Source of the DNA: Lonicera japonica
Lineage: Eukaryota; Streptophyta; Magnoliopsida; Dipsacales; Caprifoliaceae
Length of the DNA: 64,000 bases
Direction of reading: 5' to 3'
NCBI GenBank assembly: GCA_021464415.1
Contig: JAKCWG010000035.1
Span: forward strand, 116,105 to 180,104
The notes under the pieces are model-generated. The model was given only the letters and a program-made list of their open reading frames with translations. It did not search any database and had not been told where the DNA came from. This document shows positions 42,795 to 56,850 of the stretch, piece after piece (the stretch's first letter is position 1; the number at the start of each line of letters is the position of its first letter). The position numbers were made by a program, and so were the translations under genes.

Positions 42795-45700
42795 GATCTT
42801 CATTTTCAATTTCTAGATTTATTTTAATTTAAAATGAAGCCTTTTGATTAAAAAAAGTCGCGAAAAAAAAACATTGCAGCCTTAAAGATCTACCACGGAA
42901 TTATAGACCGATAAATGGTCAAAACCGACAATGTCGACAAGAAGAGCTTGGTTACCCCCATCGTAGACGTTCAGATTTTGAATTTTGAATTTTTAGAGTT
43001 CTTGTAATTTAAAATGAAGCCTTTTGATTGAAAAAGTCGCGAAAAAAAGACTTTGCAGCCGTAAGGATCTACAATGGATGGGTAGAACGATAACTGGTCA
43101 AAACCGACAAAGTCGACAAGAAGAGCTTGGTTAACCCATCGTAGACTTTCAGATCTTGAATTTGAATTTCTAGAGTTATTGTAATTTAAAATGAAGCCTT
43201 TTGATTAAAAAAAGTCGCGAAAAAAACCCGTTGCAGCCCTAAGGATCTACCACAGAATTGTAGACCGATAAATGGTCAAAACCGACAAAGTCGACAAGAA
43301 GAGCTTGGTTAACCCATCGTAGACTTTCAGATCTTGAATTTTGAATTTCTAGAGTTATTGTAATTTAAAATGAAGCCTTTTGATTAAAAAAACTCGTGAA
43401 AAAAATCCGGTGCAGCCTTAAGGATCTACAATGGATGGGTAGACCGATAAATGGTCAAAACGGACAAAGTCGACAAGAAGAGCTTGGTTTACCCATCGTA
43501 GACTTTCAGATCTTGAATTTTGAATTTCTAGAGTTATTGTAATTTAAAATGAAGCCTTTTGATTAAAAAAAGTCACGAAAAAAACCCGTTGCAGCCTTAA
43601 GGATCTACCACGGAATTGTAGACCGATAAATGGACAAAACAGACAAAGTCGACAAGAAGTGCTTCGTTAACCCATCGTCGACATTCAGATTTCGAATTTT
43701 GAATTTTTCGAGTTCTTGTAATTTAAAATGAAACCTTTTGATTGAAAAAAGTCGCGAAAAAAATACTTTGCAGCCTTAAGAATCTACCACAGAATTGTAG
43801 CCCGATAAATGGACAAAAAACACAAAGTCGACAAGAAGAGCTTGGTTAACCCATCGTAGACTTTCAGATCTTGAATTTTGAATTTCTAGAGTTATTGTAA
43901 TTTAAAATGAAGCCTTTTGATTAAAAAAAGTCGCGAAAAAAACCCGTTGCAGCCTTAAGGATCTACCACGGAATTGTAGACCGATAAATGGACAAAACAG
44001 ACAAAGTCGACAAGAAGTGCTTCGTTAACCCATCGTAGACTTTCAGATCTTGAATTTTGAATTTCTAGATTTATTGTAATTTAAAAAGAAGCCTTTTGAT
44101 TAAAAAAAGTCGCGAAAAAAATCCGTTGCAACCTTAAGGATCTACCACGGAATTGTAGACCGATAAATGGACAAAACAGACAAAGTCGACAAGAAATCCT
44201 TCGTTAACCCATCGTAGACGTTTAGATTTCGAATTTTGAATTTTTCGAGTTCTTGTAATTTAAAATGAAGCCTTTTGGTTGAAAAAAGTCGCGAAAAAAA
44301 TACTTTGCAGCCTTAAGGATCTACCACGGAATTGTTGACCGATAAATGGTCAAAACCGACAATGTCGACAAGAAGAGCTTGGTTATCCCATCGTAGACGT
44401 TCAGATTTTGAATTTTAAATTTTTAGTGTTCTTGTAATTTTAAATGAAGCCTTTTGATTGAAAACGTCGTGAAAAAAAAACGTTTCAGCCTTAAGTATCT
44501 ACAATGGATGGGTAGACCAATAAATGGTCAAAACCAACAAAGTCGACAAGAAGAGCTTGTTTAACCCATCGTAGACTTTCAGATCTTGAATTTTGAATTT
44601 CTAGAGTTATTGTAATTTAAAATGAAGCCTTTTGATTAAAAAAAGTCGCGAAGAAAACCCGTTGCAGGCATAAGGATCTAGCACGGAATTGTAGACCGAT
44701 AAATGGTCAAAACCGACAAGGTCGACAAGAAGAGCTTGGTTAACCCATCATAAAGTTTCAGATCTTGAATTTTGAATTTCTAGAGTTAATGTAATTTAAA
44801 ATGAAGCCTTTTGATTAAAAAAAGTCGCGAAAAAAAAAACGTTGCAGCCTTAAGGATCTACCACGGAATTGTAGACCGACAAAGTCGACATGAAGAGCTT
44901 GGTTACCCCATCGTAGACGTTCAGATTTCGAATTTTGAATTTTTAGAGTTCTTGTAATTTAAAATGAAGCCTTTTGACTGAAAAAGTCGCGAAAAAAATA
45001 CTTTGCAACCAGAAGGATCTACAACGGATGTGTAGACCGATAAATGGTCAAAATTGACAAAGTCGACAAGTAGTGCTTGGTTATCCCATCGTAGACTTTC
45101 AAGTCTTGAATTTTGAATTTCTAGAGTTATTTTAATTTGAAATGAAGCCTTTTGATTAAAAAAAGTCGCGAAAAAAAAAGTTGCAGCCTTAAGGATCCAA
45201 CACGGAATTGTAGACCGATAAAAGGTTAAAACCGACAATGATGACAAGAAGAGCTTGGTTACCCCATCGTAGACGTTCAGATTACGTATTTTGAATTTTT
45301 AGAGTTCTTGTGATTTAAAATGATGCCTTTTGATCGAAAAAGTCGCGAGAAAAATACTTTGCAGCCTGAAGGATCTACAACGGATGTGTAGACCGATAAA
45401 TGGTCAAAACTGAGAAAGTCTACAAGAAGAGCTTGGTTAACCCATCGTAGACTTTCAGATCATGAATTTTGAATGTCTAGAGTTAATGTAATTTTAAATG
45501 AAGCCTTTTGATTAAAAAAAGGCAAGAAAAAAAAAAGTTGTATCCTTAAGGATCTACCACGGAATTGTAGAGTGATAAATGGTCAAAACCGACAAAGTCG
45601 ACAAGAAGAGCTTGGTTAACCCATCGTCGACGTTCAGATTTCGAATTTTGAATATTTAGAGTTCTTGTAATTTAAAATGAAGCCTTTTGATTGAAAAAGT

Positions 45701-45959
45701 CGCGAAAAAAATACTTTGCAGCCTTAAGGATCTACAACGGATGTGTAGACCGATAAATGGTCAAAACTGACAAAGTCGACAAGAAGAGCTTGGTTAACCC
45801 ATCGTAGACTTTCAGATCTGTAATTTTGAATTTTTAGAATTAATGTAATTTAAAATTAATCCTTTTGATTAGAAAACCCGTTGCAGCCATAAGGATCTAC
45901 CACGGAATTGTAGACAGATAAATGGTCAAAACCGACAAAGTCGACAAGAAGTGCTTGGT

Positions 45960-48900
45960 TAACCCATCGTAGATGTTCATATTTCGAATTTTGAATTTTT
46001 AGAGTTCTTGTAATTTAAAATGAAGCCTTTTGATTGAAAAAAGTCGCGAAAAAAAAAAGGTAGCAGCCTTAGGGATCTACCACGGAATTGTAGACCGATA
46101 AATGGTCAAAATCGACAATGTCGTCAAGAAGAGCTTGGTTACCCCATCATAGATGTTCATATTTCGATTTTTGAATTTTTAGAGTTGTTGTAATTTAAAA
46201 TGAAGCTTTTTGATTGAAAAAAATCACGAAAAAAATACTTTGCAGCCTTAAGGATCTACAACGGATGTGTAGACCGATAAATGGTCAAAACTGACAAAGT
46301 CAACAAGTAGTGCTTGGTTAAGCCATCGTAGTCTTTCAGATCCTGAATTTTGAATTTCTAGAGTTATTTTAATATAAAATGAAGCCTTTTGATTAAAAGA
46401 AGTGGCAAAAAAAAACCGTTGCAGCCTCAAGGATCTACAAACGGAATCGTAGACCGATAAATGGTGAAAACTAACAAAGTCGACATGAAGTGCTTGGTTA
46501 ACCCATCACAGACGTTCAGATTTCAAATTTTGAATTTTTAGAGTTCTTCAATTTTAAAATGAAACCTTTTGATTGAAAAATGTCGCAAAAAAAATACTTT
46601 GCAGCCTTAAGGATCTTCAATGGTTGGGTAGACCGATAAATGGTCAAAACCGACAAAGTCGACAAGAAGAGCTTGGTTAACCCATCGTAGACTTTCAGTT
46701 CTAGAATTTTGAATTTCTAGAGTTATTATAATTTAAAATGAAGCCTTTTGATTAAAAAAAGTCGCGAAAAAAACCCGTTGCAGCCTTAAGGATATACCAC
46801 AGAATTGTAAACCGATAAATGGTCAAAACCGACAAAGTCGACAAGAAGAGCTTGGTTTACCCATTGTAGACTTTCAGATCTTGAATTTTGAATTTCTAGA
46901 GTTAATGTAATTTAAAATGAAGCCTTTTGATTAAAAAAAGTCAAGAAAAAAAAACGTTGCAGCCTTAAGGATCTACCACGGAAATGTAGACTGAAAAATG
47001 GACAAAACAGACAAAGTCGACAAGAAAAGTTTGGTTACCCCATCTTAGAAGTTCAGATTTCGAATTTTGAATTTTTAGAGTTCTTGTAATTTAAAATGAA
47101 ACTTTTTGATTGAAAAAGTTGCGAAAAAAATACTTTGCAGCCTGAAGGATATACAACGGATGTGTAGACCGATAAATGGTCAAAACTGTCAAAGTCTACA
47201 AGAAGAGCATGATTAACCCATCGTAGACTTTCTGATCTTGAATTTTGAATTTCTAGAGTTAATGTAATTTAAAATGAAGCCTTTTGATTAAAAAAAGTCA
47301 AGAAAAAAAAACGTTGCATCCTTAAGGATCTCCCACGGAATTGTAGACTGATAAATGGTCAAAACCGACAAAGTCGACAAGAAGTGCATGGTTAACCAAT
47401 CGTAGACATTCAGATTTCGAATTTTGAATTTTTAGTGTTCTTTTAATTTTAAAAGGAAGCCTTTTGATCAAAAAAAGTCGCAAAAAAAAAACATTGCAGC
47501 CTTAAGGATCTACCACGGAATTGTAGACCGATAAATGGTCAAAACCGCAGAGTCGACAAGAAGAGCTTGGTTACCCCATCGTAGATGTTCAGATTTTGAA
47601 TTTTGAATTTTTAGAGTTCTTGTAATTTAAAATGAAGCCTTTTGATTGAAAAAAAGTCGCGAAAAAAATACTCTGTAGCCTTAAAGATCTACAACGGATG
47701 GGTAGACCGATAAATGGTAAAAACTGAAAAAGTCGACAAGTAGAGCTTGATTAACCCATCGTAGATGTTCAGATTTCGAATTTTGAATTTTTAGAGTTCT
47801 TGTAATTTAAAATGAAGCCTTTTGATTGAAAAAAGTCGCGAAAAAAAAAAGGCAGCAGCCTTTGGGATCTACCACGGAATTATAGACCGATAAATGGTCA
47901 AAACCGACAAAGTCGTCAAGAAGAGCTTGGTTACCCCATCGTAGACGTTCAGATTTCGAATATTGAATTTTTAAAGTTGTTGTAATTTAAAATGAAGCCT
48001 TTTGATTGAAAAAAATCACGAAAAAATACTTTGCGGCCTTAAGGATCTACAACGGATGTGTAGACCGATAAATGGTCAAAACTGACAAAGTCAACAAGTA
48101 GTGCTTGGTTAACCCATCGTAGACTTTCAGATCCTGAATTTTGAATTTCTAGAGTTATTTTAATATAAAATGAAGTCTTTTGATTAAAAAAAGTGGCAAA
48201 AAAAAACCGTTGCAGCCTCAAGGATCTACCACGGAATTGTAGACCGATAAATGGTGAAAACTGACAAAGTCGACATGAAGTGCTAGGCTGACCCATCATA
48301 GACGTTCAGATTTCAAATTTCAAATTTTTAGAGTTCTTCAATTTTAAAATGAAACCTTTTGATTGAAAAATGTCGCGAAAAAAATACTTTGCAGCCTTAA
48401 GGATCTTCAAAGGTTGGGTAGACCGATAAATGGTCAAAACCGACAAAGTCGACAAGAAGAGCTTGGTTAACCCATCGTAGACTTTCAGTTCTAGAATTTT
48501 GAATTTCTAGAATTATTATAATTTAAAATGAAGCCTTTTGATTAAAAAAAGTCGCGAAAAAACCCCGTTGCAGCCTTAAGGATATACCACAGAATTGTAG
48601 ACCGATAAATGGTCAAAACCGACAAAGTCGACAAGAAGAGCTTGGTTTAACCATTGTACACTTTCAGATCTTCAAATTTGAATTTCTAGAGTTAATGTAA
48701 TTTAAAATGAAGCCTTTTGATTAAAAAAAGTCAAGAAAAAAAAACGTTGCAGCCTTAAGGATCTACCACGGAAATGTAGAGTGAAAAATGGACAAAACAG
48801 ACAAAGTCGACAAGAAGAGCTTGGTTACCCCATCTTAGACGTTCAGATTTCGAATTTTGATTTTTTAGAGTTCTTGTAATTTAAAATGAAACTTTTTGAT

Positions 48901-49550
48901 TGAAAAAGTCGCGAAAAAAATAGTTTGCAGCCTGAAGGATATACAACGGATGTGTAGACCGATAAATGTTCAAAACTGTCGAAGTCTACAAGAAGAGCTT
49001 GATTAACCGATCGTAGACTTTCAGATCTTGAATTTTGAATTTCTAGAGTTAATGTAATTTAAAATGAAGCCTTTTGATTAAAAAAAGTCAAGAAAAAAGA
49101 AACGTTGCATCCTTAAGGATCTACCATGGAATTGTAGACTGATAAATGGTCAAAACCGACAAAGTCGACAAGAAGTGCTTGGTTAACCCATCGTAGACAT
49201 TCAGATTTTGAATTTTGAATTTTTAGAGTTCTTTTAATTTAAAAGGAAGCCTTCTGATCAAAAAAAGTTGTAAAAAAAAAACGTTGCAGCCTTAAGGATC
49301 TACCACGGAATTGTAGACCGATAAATGGTCAAAACCGCAAAGTCGACAAGAAGAGCTTGGTTACCCCATCGTAGATGTTCAGATTTTGAATTTTGAATTT
49401 TTAGTGTTCTTGTAATTTAAAATGAAGCCTTTTGAATGAAAAAAAGTCGCGAAAAAAATACTCTGTAGCCTTAAGGATCTACAGCGGATGGGTAGACCGA
49501 TAAATGGTCAAAACTGACAAAGTCGACAAGTAGAGCTTGGTTAACCCATC
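45960..49550 (+). repeat. Two tandem 10-monomer higher-order repeats
   Basis: Units of ~1,791 bp, about 45960-47750 and 47751-49541. Variant-specific marks recur 1,790-1,791 bp apart: AAAGGTAGCAGCCTTAGGG/AAAGGCAGCAGCCTTTGGG, TTTTAATATAAAATGAAG with AAGTGGCAAAAAAAAACCG, CAGTTCTAGAATTTTG, and ATACTCTGTAGCC. Part of the unit recurs again at about 50050-50400. Confidence 0.88.
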
Positions 49551-52500
49551 GTAGACTTTCAGATCTTGAATTTTGAATTTCAAGAGTTATTTTAATTTAA
49601 AATGAAGCCTTTTGATTAAAAAAAGTCGCGAAAAAAACCCGTTGCAGCCTTAAGGATCTAAAACGGAATTATAGACCAATAAATGGTCAAAACCGACAAA
49701 TTCGACATGATGAGCTTGGTTAAACCATCATAGACGTTCAGATTTCGTATTTTGAATTTTAGAGTTCTTCAAATTTAAAATGAAACCTTTTGATTGAAAA
49801 GAGTCGCGAAAAAAATACTTTGCAGCCTTAAAGATTTACAATGGATGGGTAGACCGATAAATGGTCAAAACCGACAAAGTCGACAAGAAGAGCTTGGTTA
49901 ACCCATGGTAGACTTTTAGATCTAGAATTTTGAATTTCTAGAGTTATTGTAATTTAAAATGACGCCTTTTGATTAAAAAAAGTCAAGAAAAAAAAAACGT
50001 TGCAGCCTTAAGGATCTACCACGGAATTGTAGACCGATAAATGGTCAAAACCGACAAAGTCGACAAGAAGAGCTTGGTTACCCCATCATAGACGTTCAGA
50101 TTTCGATTTTTGAATTTTTAGAGTTGTTGTAATTTAAAATGAAGCTTTTTGATTTAAAAAAATCACAAAAAAAATACTTTGCAGCCTTAAGGATCTACAA
50201 CGGATGTGTAGACCGATAAATGGTCAAAACTGACAAAGTCAACAAGTTGTGCTTGGTTAACCCATCGTAGACTTTCAGATCCTGAATTTTGAATTTCTAG
50301 AGTTATTTTAATATAAAATGAAGCCTTTTGATTAAAAGAAGTGGCAAAAAAAAACCGTTGCAGCCTCAAGGATCTACCACGGAATTGTAGACCGATAAAT
50401 CGTCAAAACCGACAAAGTCGACAATAAGAGCTGGGTTACCCTATCGTAGACGTTCAACTTTCGAATTTTGAATTTTTAGATTTCTTGTAATTTAGAATTA
50501 AGCCTTTTGATTAAAAAAAGTCGCAATAAAAAACGTTGCAGCCTTAAGGATCTACCACGGAATTGTAGACCGATAAATGGTCAAAACCGACAAAGTCGAC
50601 AAGAAGAGCTTGGTTAACCCATCGTAGACGTTCATATTTCGAATTTTGAATTTTTAGAGTTGTTTTAATTTAAAATGAAGCCTTTTGATTTAAAAAAGTT
50701 GCGAAAAAAATACCTTGCAGCCTTAAGGATCTACAACAGATGTGTAGACCAATAAATGGTCAGAACTGACAAAGTCTTCAAGAAGAGCTTGGTTAACCCA
50801 TCGTAGACTTTCAAATCTTGAATTTTGAATTTCTAGAGTGATTGTAATTTAAAATGAAGCCTTTTGATAAAAAAAAGTCTCGAAAAAAAAACGTTGCAGC
50901 CTTAAAGATCTACCTCGGAATTATAGACCGATAAATGGTCAAAACCGACAAAGTCGACAAGAAGAGCTTGGTTAACCCATCGTAGACGTTCAGATTTTGA
51001 ATTTTGAATTTTTGGATTTCTTCAATTTTAAAATGAAACCTTTTGATTGTAAAAAGTCGCGAAAAAATACTTTGCAGCCTTAAAGATCTACAACGAAAGG
51101 GTAGACCGACAAACGGTTAAAACCGACAAAGTCGACAAGAAGAGCTTGGTTAACCCATCGTAGACTTTCAGAACTTGAATTTTGAATTTCTAGAGTTATT
51201 GTAATTTAAAATCAAGCCTTTTGATGAAAAAAAATCAAGAAAAAAAAAAACGTTGCAGCCTTAAGGATCTACCACGGAATTGTAGACCGATAAATCGTAA
51301 AAACCGACAAAGTCGACAAGAAGAGCTTGGTTAACCCATGGTAGACTTTCTGATCTTCAATTTTGAATTTCTATAGTTCTTGTAATTTAAAATGAAGGCT
51401 ATTGAGTGAAAAAAGTCGCGAAAAAAAAAACGTTGCAGCCTTAAGGATCTACCACGGAACGGTAGACCGATAAATGGTCAAAACAGACAAAGTCGACAAG
51501 AAGAGCTTGGTTTACCTATCGTAGATGTTCAGATTTTGAATTTTCAATTTTTAGAGTTCTTGTAATTTCAAATGAAGCCTTTCGATTGAAAAAAGTCGCG
51601 AAAAAAAAACGTTGCAGCCTTAAGGATCTACCACGGAATTGTAGACCGATAAATGGTCAAAACCGGCAAAGTCTACAAGAAGAGCTTGGTTAACCCATCG
51701 TAGACGTTAAGATCTTGAATTTTGAATTTCTAGAGTTATTTTAATTTGAAATTAAGCCTTTTGTATAAGAAAAAGTCGCGAAAAAAAAAACGTTGCAACC
51801 TTAAGGATCTACCACGGAATTGTAGACCGATAAATGGTCAAAACCAACAAATTCTAAAATAAGAACTTGGTTAACCCATCGTAGACGTTCAGATTTCGAA
51901 TTTTGAATTTTTAGAATGAAGCCATTTGATTGAAAAAAGTCGCGAAAAAAATACTTTGCAGCCATAAGGATCTACCACGGAATTGTAGACCGATAAATCG
52001 TCAAAACCGACAAAGTTGCCAAGAAGAACTTGGTTAACCAATCGTAGACGTTCAGATTTCAAATTTTTAATTTGTAGATTTCTTCAAATTTAAAATGAAA
52101 CCTTTTGATTTCAAAAAGTCACAAAAAAAATACTTTGCGGCCATAAGGATTTACAACGGATGGGTAGATCGATAAATGGTTAAAACTGACAAAGTCGACA
52201 AGAAGAGCTTGGTTAACCCATCGTAGACTTTAAGATCTTGAATTTTGAATTTCTAGAGTTATTTTAATTTAAAATGAAGCTTTTTGATTAAAAAAAGTCG
52301 CAAAAAAAAACGTTGCATCCTTAAGGATCTACCACGGAATTGTAGACCGATAAATGGTCAAAACCGACAAATTCGACAAGAAGAACTTGGTTAACCCATC
52401 GTAGACGTACAGATTTCGAAATTTGAATTTTTAGAGTTCTTGTAATTTAAAATGAAGCCTTTTGATTGAGAAAAGTCGCTAAAAAAATACTTTGCAGCCT

Positions 52501-53300
52501 TAAGGATCTACAACGGATGTGTAGACCGATAAATGGTCAAAACCTACAAAGTCTACAAGAAGAGCTTGGTTAACCCATAGTAGACTTTCAGATCTTGAAT
52601 TTTGAATTTCTAGGGTTAATGTAATTTAAAATGAAGCCTTTTGAAAAAAAAAAGTCAAGAAAAAAAAAACGTTGCAGTCTTAAGGATCTACCACGGAATT
52701 GTAGACTGATAAATGGTCAAAACCGACAAAGTCGACAAGAAGTGATTAGTTAACCCATCGTAGATGTTGAGATTTCGAATTTTGAATATTTAAAGTTCTT
52801 GTAATTTAAAATGAAGCCTTTTGATTGAAAAAGTCGCTAAAAAAAATACTTTGCAGCCTTAAGGATCTACAACGGATGTGTAGACCGATAAATGGTCCAA
52901 ACTGACAAAGTCTACAAGAAGAGCTTGGTTAACCCATCGTAGACTTTCAGATCTTGAATTTTGAATTTCTCGAGTTAATGTAATTTAAAATGAAGACTTT
53001 TGCATAAAAAAAAGTCTCGAAAATAAAACTTTGCAGCCTTAAGGATCTACCACGGAATTGTAGACCGATAAATCGTCAAAACCGACAAAGTCGACAAGAA
53101 GAGCTTGGCTACCCCATCGTAGACGTTCAACTTTCGAATTTTGAATTTTTAGAATACTTGTAATTTAAAATTAAGCCTTTTGATTAAAAAAAGTCACAAT
53201 AAAAAACGTTGCAGCCTTAAGGATCTACCACGGAATTGTAGACCGATAAATGGTCAAAACCGACAAAGTCGACAAGAAGAGCTTGGTTAACCCATCGTAG

Positions 53301-53656
53301 ACGTTCATATTTCGAATTTTGAATTTTTAGAGTTCTTCAAATTTAAAATGAAACCTTTTGATTGTAAAAATTCGCGAAAAAATACTTTGCAGCCTTAAAG
53401 ATCTACAACGAAAGGGTAGACCGACAAACGGTTAAAACCGACAAAGTCGACAAGAAGAGCTTGGTTAACCCATCGTAGACGTTCATATTTCGAATTTTGA
53501 ATTTTTAGAGTTCTTCAAATTTAAAATGAAACCTTTTGATTGTAAAAATTCGCGAAAAAATACTTTGCAGCCTTAAAGATCTACAACGAAAGGGTAGACC
53601 GACAAACGGTTAAAACCGACAAAGTCGACAAGAAGAGCTTGGTTAACCCATCGTAG
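53301..53656 (+). repeat. Two identical adjacent monomers
   Basis: 53301-53478 and 53479-53656 appear identical over 178 bp, including the rare ACAACGAAAGGGTAGACC and GACAAACGGTTAAAACC variants. A similar monomer lies near 50985. Confidence 0.9.
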
Positions 53657-54199
53657 ACTTTCATAACTTGAATTTTGAATTTCTAGAGTTATTGTAATTT
53701 AAAATCAAGCCTTTTGATGAAAAAAAATCAAGAAAAAAAAAACGTTGCAGCCTTAAGGATCTACCACGGAATTATAGACCGATAAATCGTCAAAACCGAC
53801 AAAGTCGAAAAGAAGAGCTTGGTTAACCCATGGTAGACTTTCTGATCTTCAATTTTGAATTTCTATAGTTCTTGTAATTTACAATGAAGGCTTTTGAGTG
53901 AAAAAAGTCGCGAAAAAAATAGATTGCAGCCTTAAGGATCTACCACGGAACGGTAGACCGATAAATGGTCAAAATAGACAAAGTCGACAAGAAGAGCTTG
54001 GTTAACCTATCGTAGATGTTCAGATTTTGAATTTTCAATTTTTAGAGTTCTTGTAATTTAAAATGAAGCCTTTTGATTGAAAAAAGTTGCGAAAAAAATA
54101 CATTTCAGCCTTAAGGATCTACAACGGATGTGTTGACCGATAAATGGTCAAAACCGACAAAGTCGACAAGAAGAGCTTGGTTAACCCATCGTAGACTTT

Positions 54200-56850
54200 C
54201 AGATCTTGAATTTTGAATTTCTAGAGTTAATGTAATTTAAAATGAAGCCTTTTGCATAAAAAAAGTCGCGAAAAAAAAACGTTGCAGCCTTAAGGATCTA
54301 CCACGGAATTGTAGACCGATAAATTGTCAAAACCGACAAAGTCGACAAGAAGAGCTTGGTTACCCCATCGTAGTAGACGTTCAACTTTCGAATTTTGAAT
54401 TTTTAGAATTCCTGTAATTTAAAATTAAGCCTTTTGATTAAAAAAAGTCACAATAAAAAACGTTGCAGCCTTAAGGATCTACCATGGAATTATAGACCGA
54501 TAAATGGTCAAAACCGACAAAGTCGACAAGAAGAGCTTGGTTAACCCATCGTAGACTTTCAGATCTTGAATTTTGAATTTCTAGAGTTATTTTAATTTGA
54601 AATGCAGCCTTTTGATTAGAAAAAAGTCGCGAAAAAAAACCGCCGCAACCTTAAGGATCTACCACGGAATTGTAGACCGATAAATCGTCAAAACCGACAA
54701 AGTTGCCAAGAAGAACTTGGTTAACCAATCGTAGACGTTCAGATTTCGAATTTTTAATTTGTAGAGTTCTTAAAATTTAAAATGAAACCTTTTGATTGCA
54801 AAAAGACGCGAAAAAAATACTTTGCAGCCGTAAGGATCTACAACGGATGGGTAGATCGATAAATGGTTAAAACTGACAAAGTCGACAAGAAGAGCTTGGT
54901 TAACCCATCGTAGACTTTAAGATCTTGAATTTTGAATTTCTAGAGTTATTTTAATTTAAAATGAAGCCTTTTTATTAAAAAAGTCGCAAAAAAAAACGTT
55001 GCAGCCTTAAGGATCTACCACGGAATTGTAGACCGATAAATGGTCAAAACCGACAAATTCAACAAGAAGAACTTGGTTAACCCATCGTAGACGTTCAGAT
55101 TTCGAAATTTGAATTTTTAGAGTTCTTGTAATTTAAAATGAAGCCTTTTGATTGAGAAAAGTCGCTAAAAAAATACTTTGCAGCCTTAAGGATCTACAAC
55201 GGATGTGTAGACCGATAAATGGTCAAAACTGACAAAGTCTACAAGAAGAGCATGGTTAACCCATCGTAGACTTTCAGATCTTGAATGTTGAATTTCTAGA
55301 GTTAATGTAATTTAAAATGAAGCTTTTTTATTAAAAAAAATCAAGAAAAAAAAAACGTTGCAGTCTTAAGGATCTACCACGGAATTGTAGAATGAGAAAT
55401 GCTCAAAACCGACAAAGTCGACAAGAAGTGCTTGGTTAACCCAACGTAGATGTTGAGATTTCGAATTTTGAATTTTTAGAGTTCTTGTAATTTAAAATGA
55501 AGCCTTTTGATTGAGAAAAGTCGCTAAAAAAATACTTTGCAGCCTTAAGGATCTACAACGGATGTGTAGACCGATAAATGGTCAAAACTGACAAAGTCTA
55601 CAAGAAGAGCATGGTTAACCCATCGTAGACTTTCAGATCTTGAATGTTGAATTTCTAGAGTTAATGTAATTTAAAATGAAGCTTTTTTATTAAAAAAAAT
55701 CAAGAAAAAAAAAACGTTGCAGTCTTAAGGATCTACCACGGAATTGTAGAATGAGAAAAGCTCAAAACCGACAAAGTCGACAAGAAGTGCTTGGTTAACC
55801 CAACGTAGATGTTGAGATTTCGAATTTTGAATATTTAAAGTTCTTGTAATTTAAAATGAAGCCTTTTGATTGAAAAAGTCGCTAAAAAATACTTTGTAAC
55901 CTTAAGGATCTACAACGGATGGGTAGATCGATAAATGGTTAAAACTGACAAAGTCGACAAGAAGAGCTTGGTTAACCCATCGTAGACTTTAAGATCTTGA
56001 ATTTTGAATTTCTAGAGTTATTTTAATTTAAAATGAAGCCTTTTTATTAAAAAAGTCGCGAAAAAAAAACGTTGCAGCCTTAAGGATCTACCACGGAATT
56101 GTAGACCGATAAATCGTCAAAACCGACAAAGTCGACAAGAAGAGCTTGGTTACCCCATCGTAGACGTTCAACTTTCGAATTTTGAATTTTTAGAATTCCT
56201 GTAATTTAAAATTAAGCCTTTTGATTAAAAAAAGTCACAATAAAAAACGTTGCAGCCTTAAGGATCTACCATGGAATTGTAGACCGATAAATGGTCAAAA
56301 CCGACAAAGTCGACAAGAAGAGCTTGGTTAACCCATCGTAGACTTTCAGATCTTGAATTTTGAATTTCTAGAGTTATTTTAATTTGAAATGAAGCCTTTT
56401 GATTAGAAAAAAGTCGCGAAAAAAAACCGTCGCAACCTTAAGGATCTAGCACGGAATTGTAGACCGATAAATCGTCAAAACCGACAAAGTAGCCAAGAAG
56501 AACTTGGTTAACCAATCGTAGACGTTCAGATTTCGAATTTTTAATTTGTAGAGTTCTTCAAATTTAAAATTAAACCTTTTGATTGCAAAAAGTCGCGAAA
56601 AAAATACTTTGCAGCCGTAAGGATCTACAACGGATGGGTAGATCGATAAATGGTTAAAACTGACAAAGTCGACAAGAAGAGCTTGGTTAACCCATCGTAG
56701 ACTTTAAGATCTTGAATTTTGAATTTCTGGAGTTATTTTAATTTAAAATGAAGCCTTTTCATTAAAAAAAGTCGCAAAAAAAAAACGTTGCAGCCTTAAG
56801 GATCTACCACGGAATTGTAGACCGATAAATGGTCAAAACCGACAAAGTCT
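54200..56850 (+). repeat. Second higher-order repeat pair in the array
   Basis: A ~860-bp block near 54200-55060 recurs near 55990-56850, about 1,790 bp away. Marks are GTTCAACTTTCGAATTTTG with AGAATTCCTG, CGYCGCAACCTTAAGG, GCCAAGAAGAACTTGG and GGGTAGATCGATAAATGG. The ten-monomer spacing equals that of the 46-49.5 kb unit, although the monomer content differs. Confidence 0.75.
55099..55816 (+). repeat. Duplicated monomer pair (2 x ~359 bp)
   Basis: Two adjacent dimers with almost the same sequence, carrying GATTGAGAAAAGTCGCTAAA, GAGCATGGTTAACC (55249 and 55608), CTTGAATGTTGAATTTC and GTAGAATGAGAAA. This is a recent dimer-level duplication. Confidence 0.88.
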
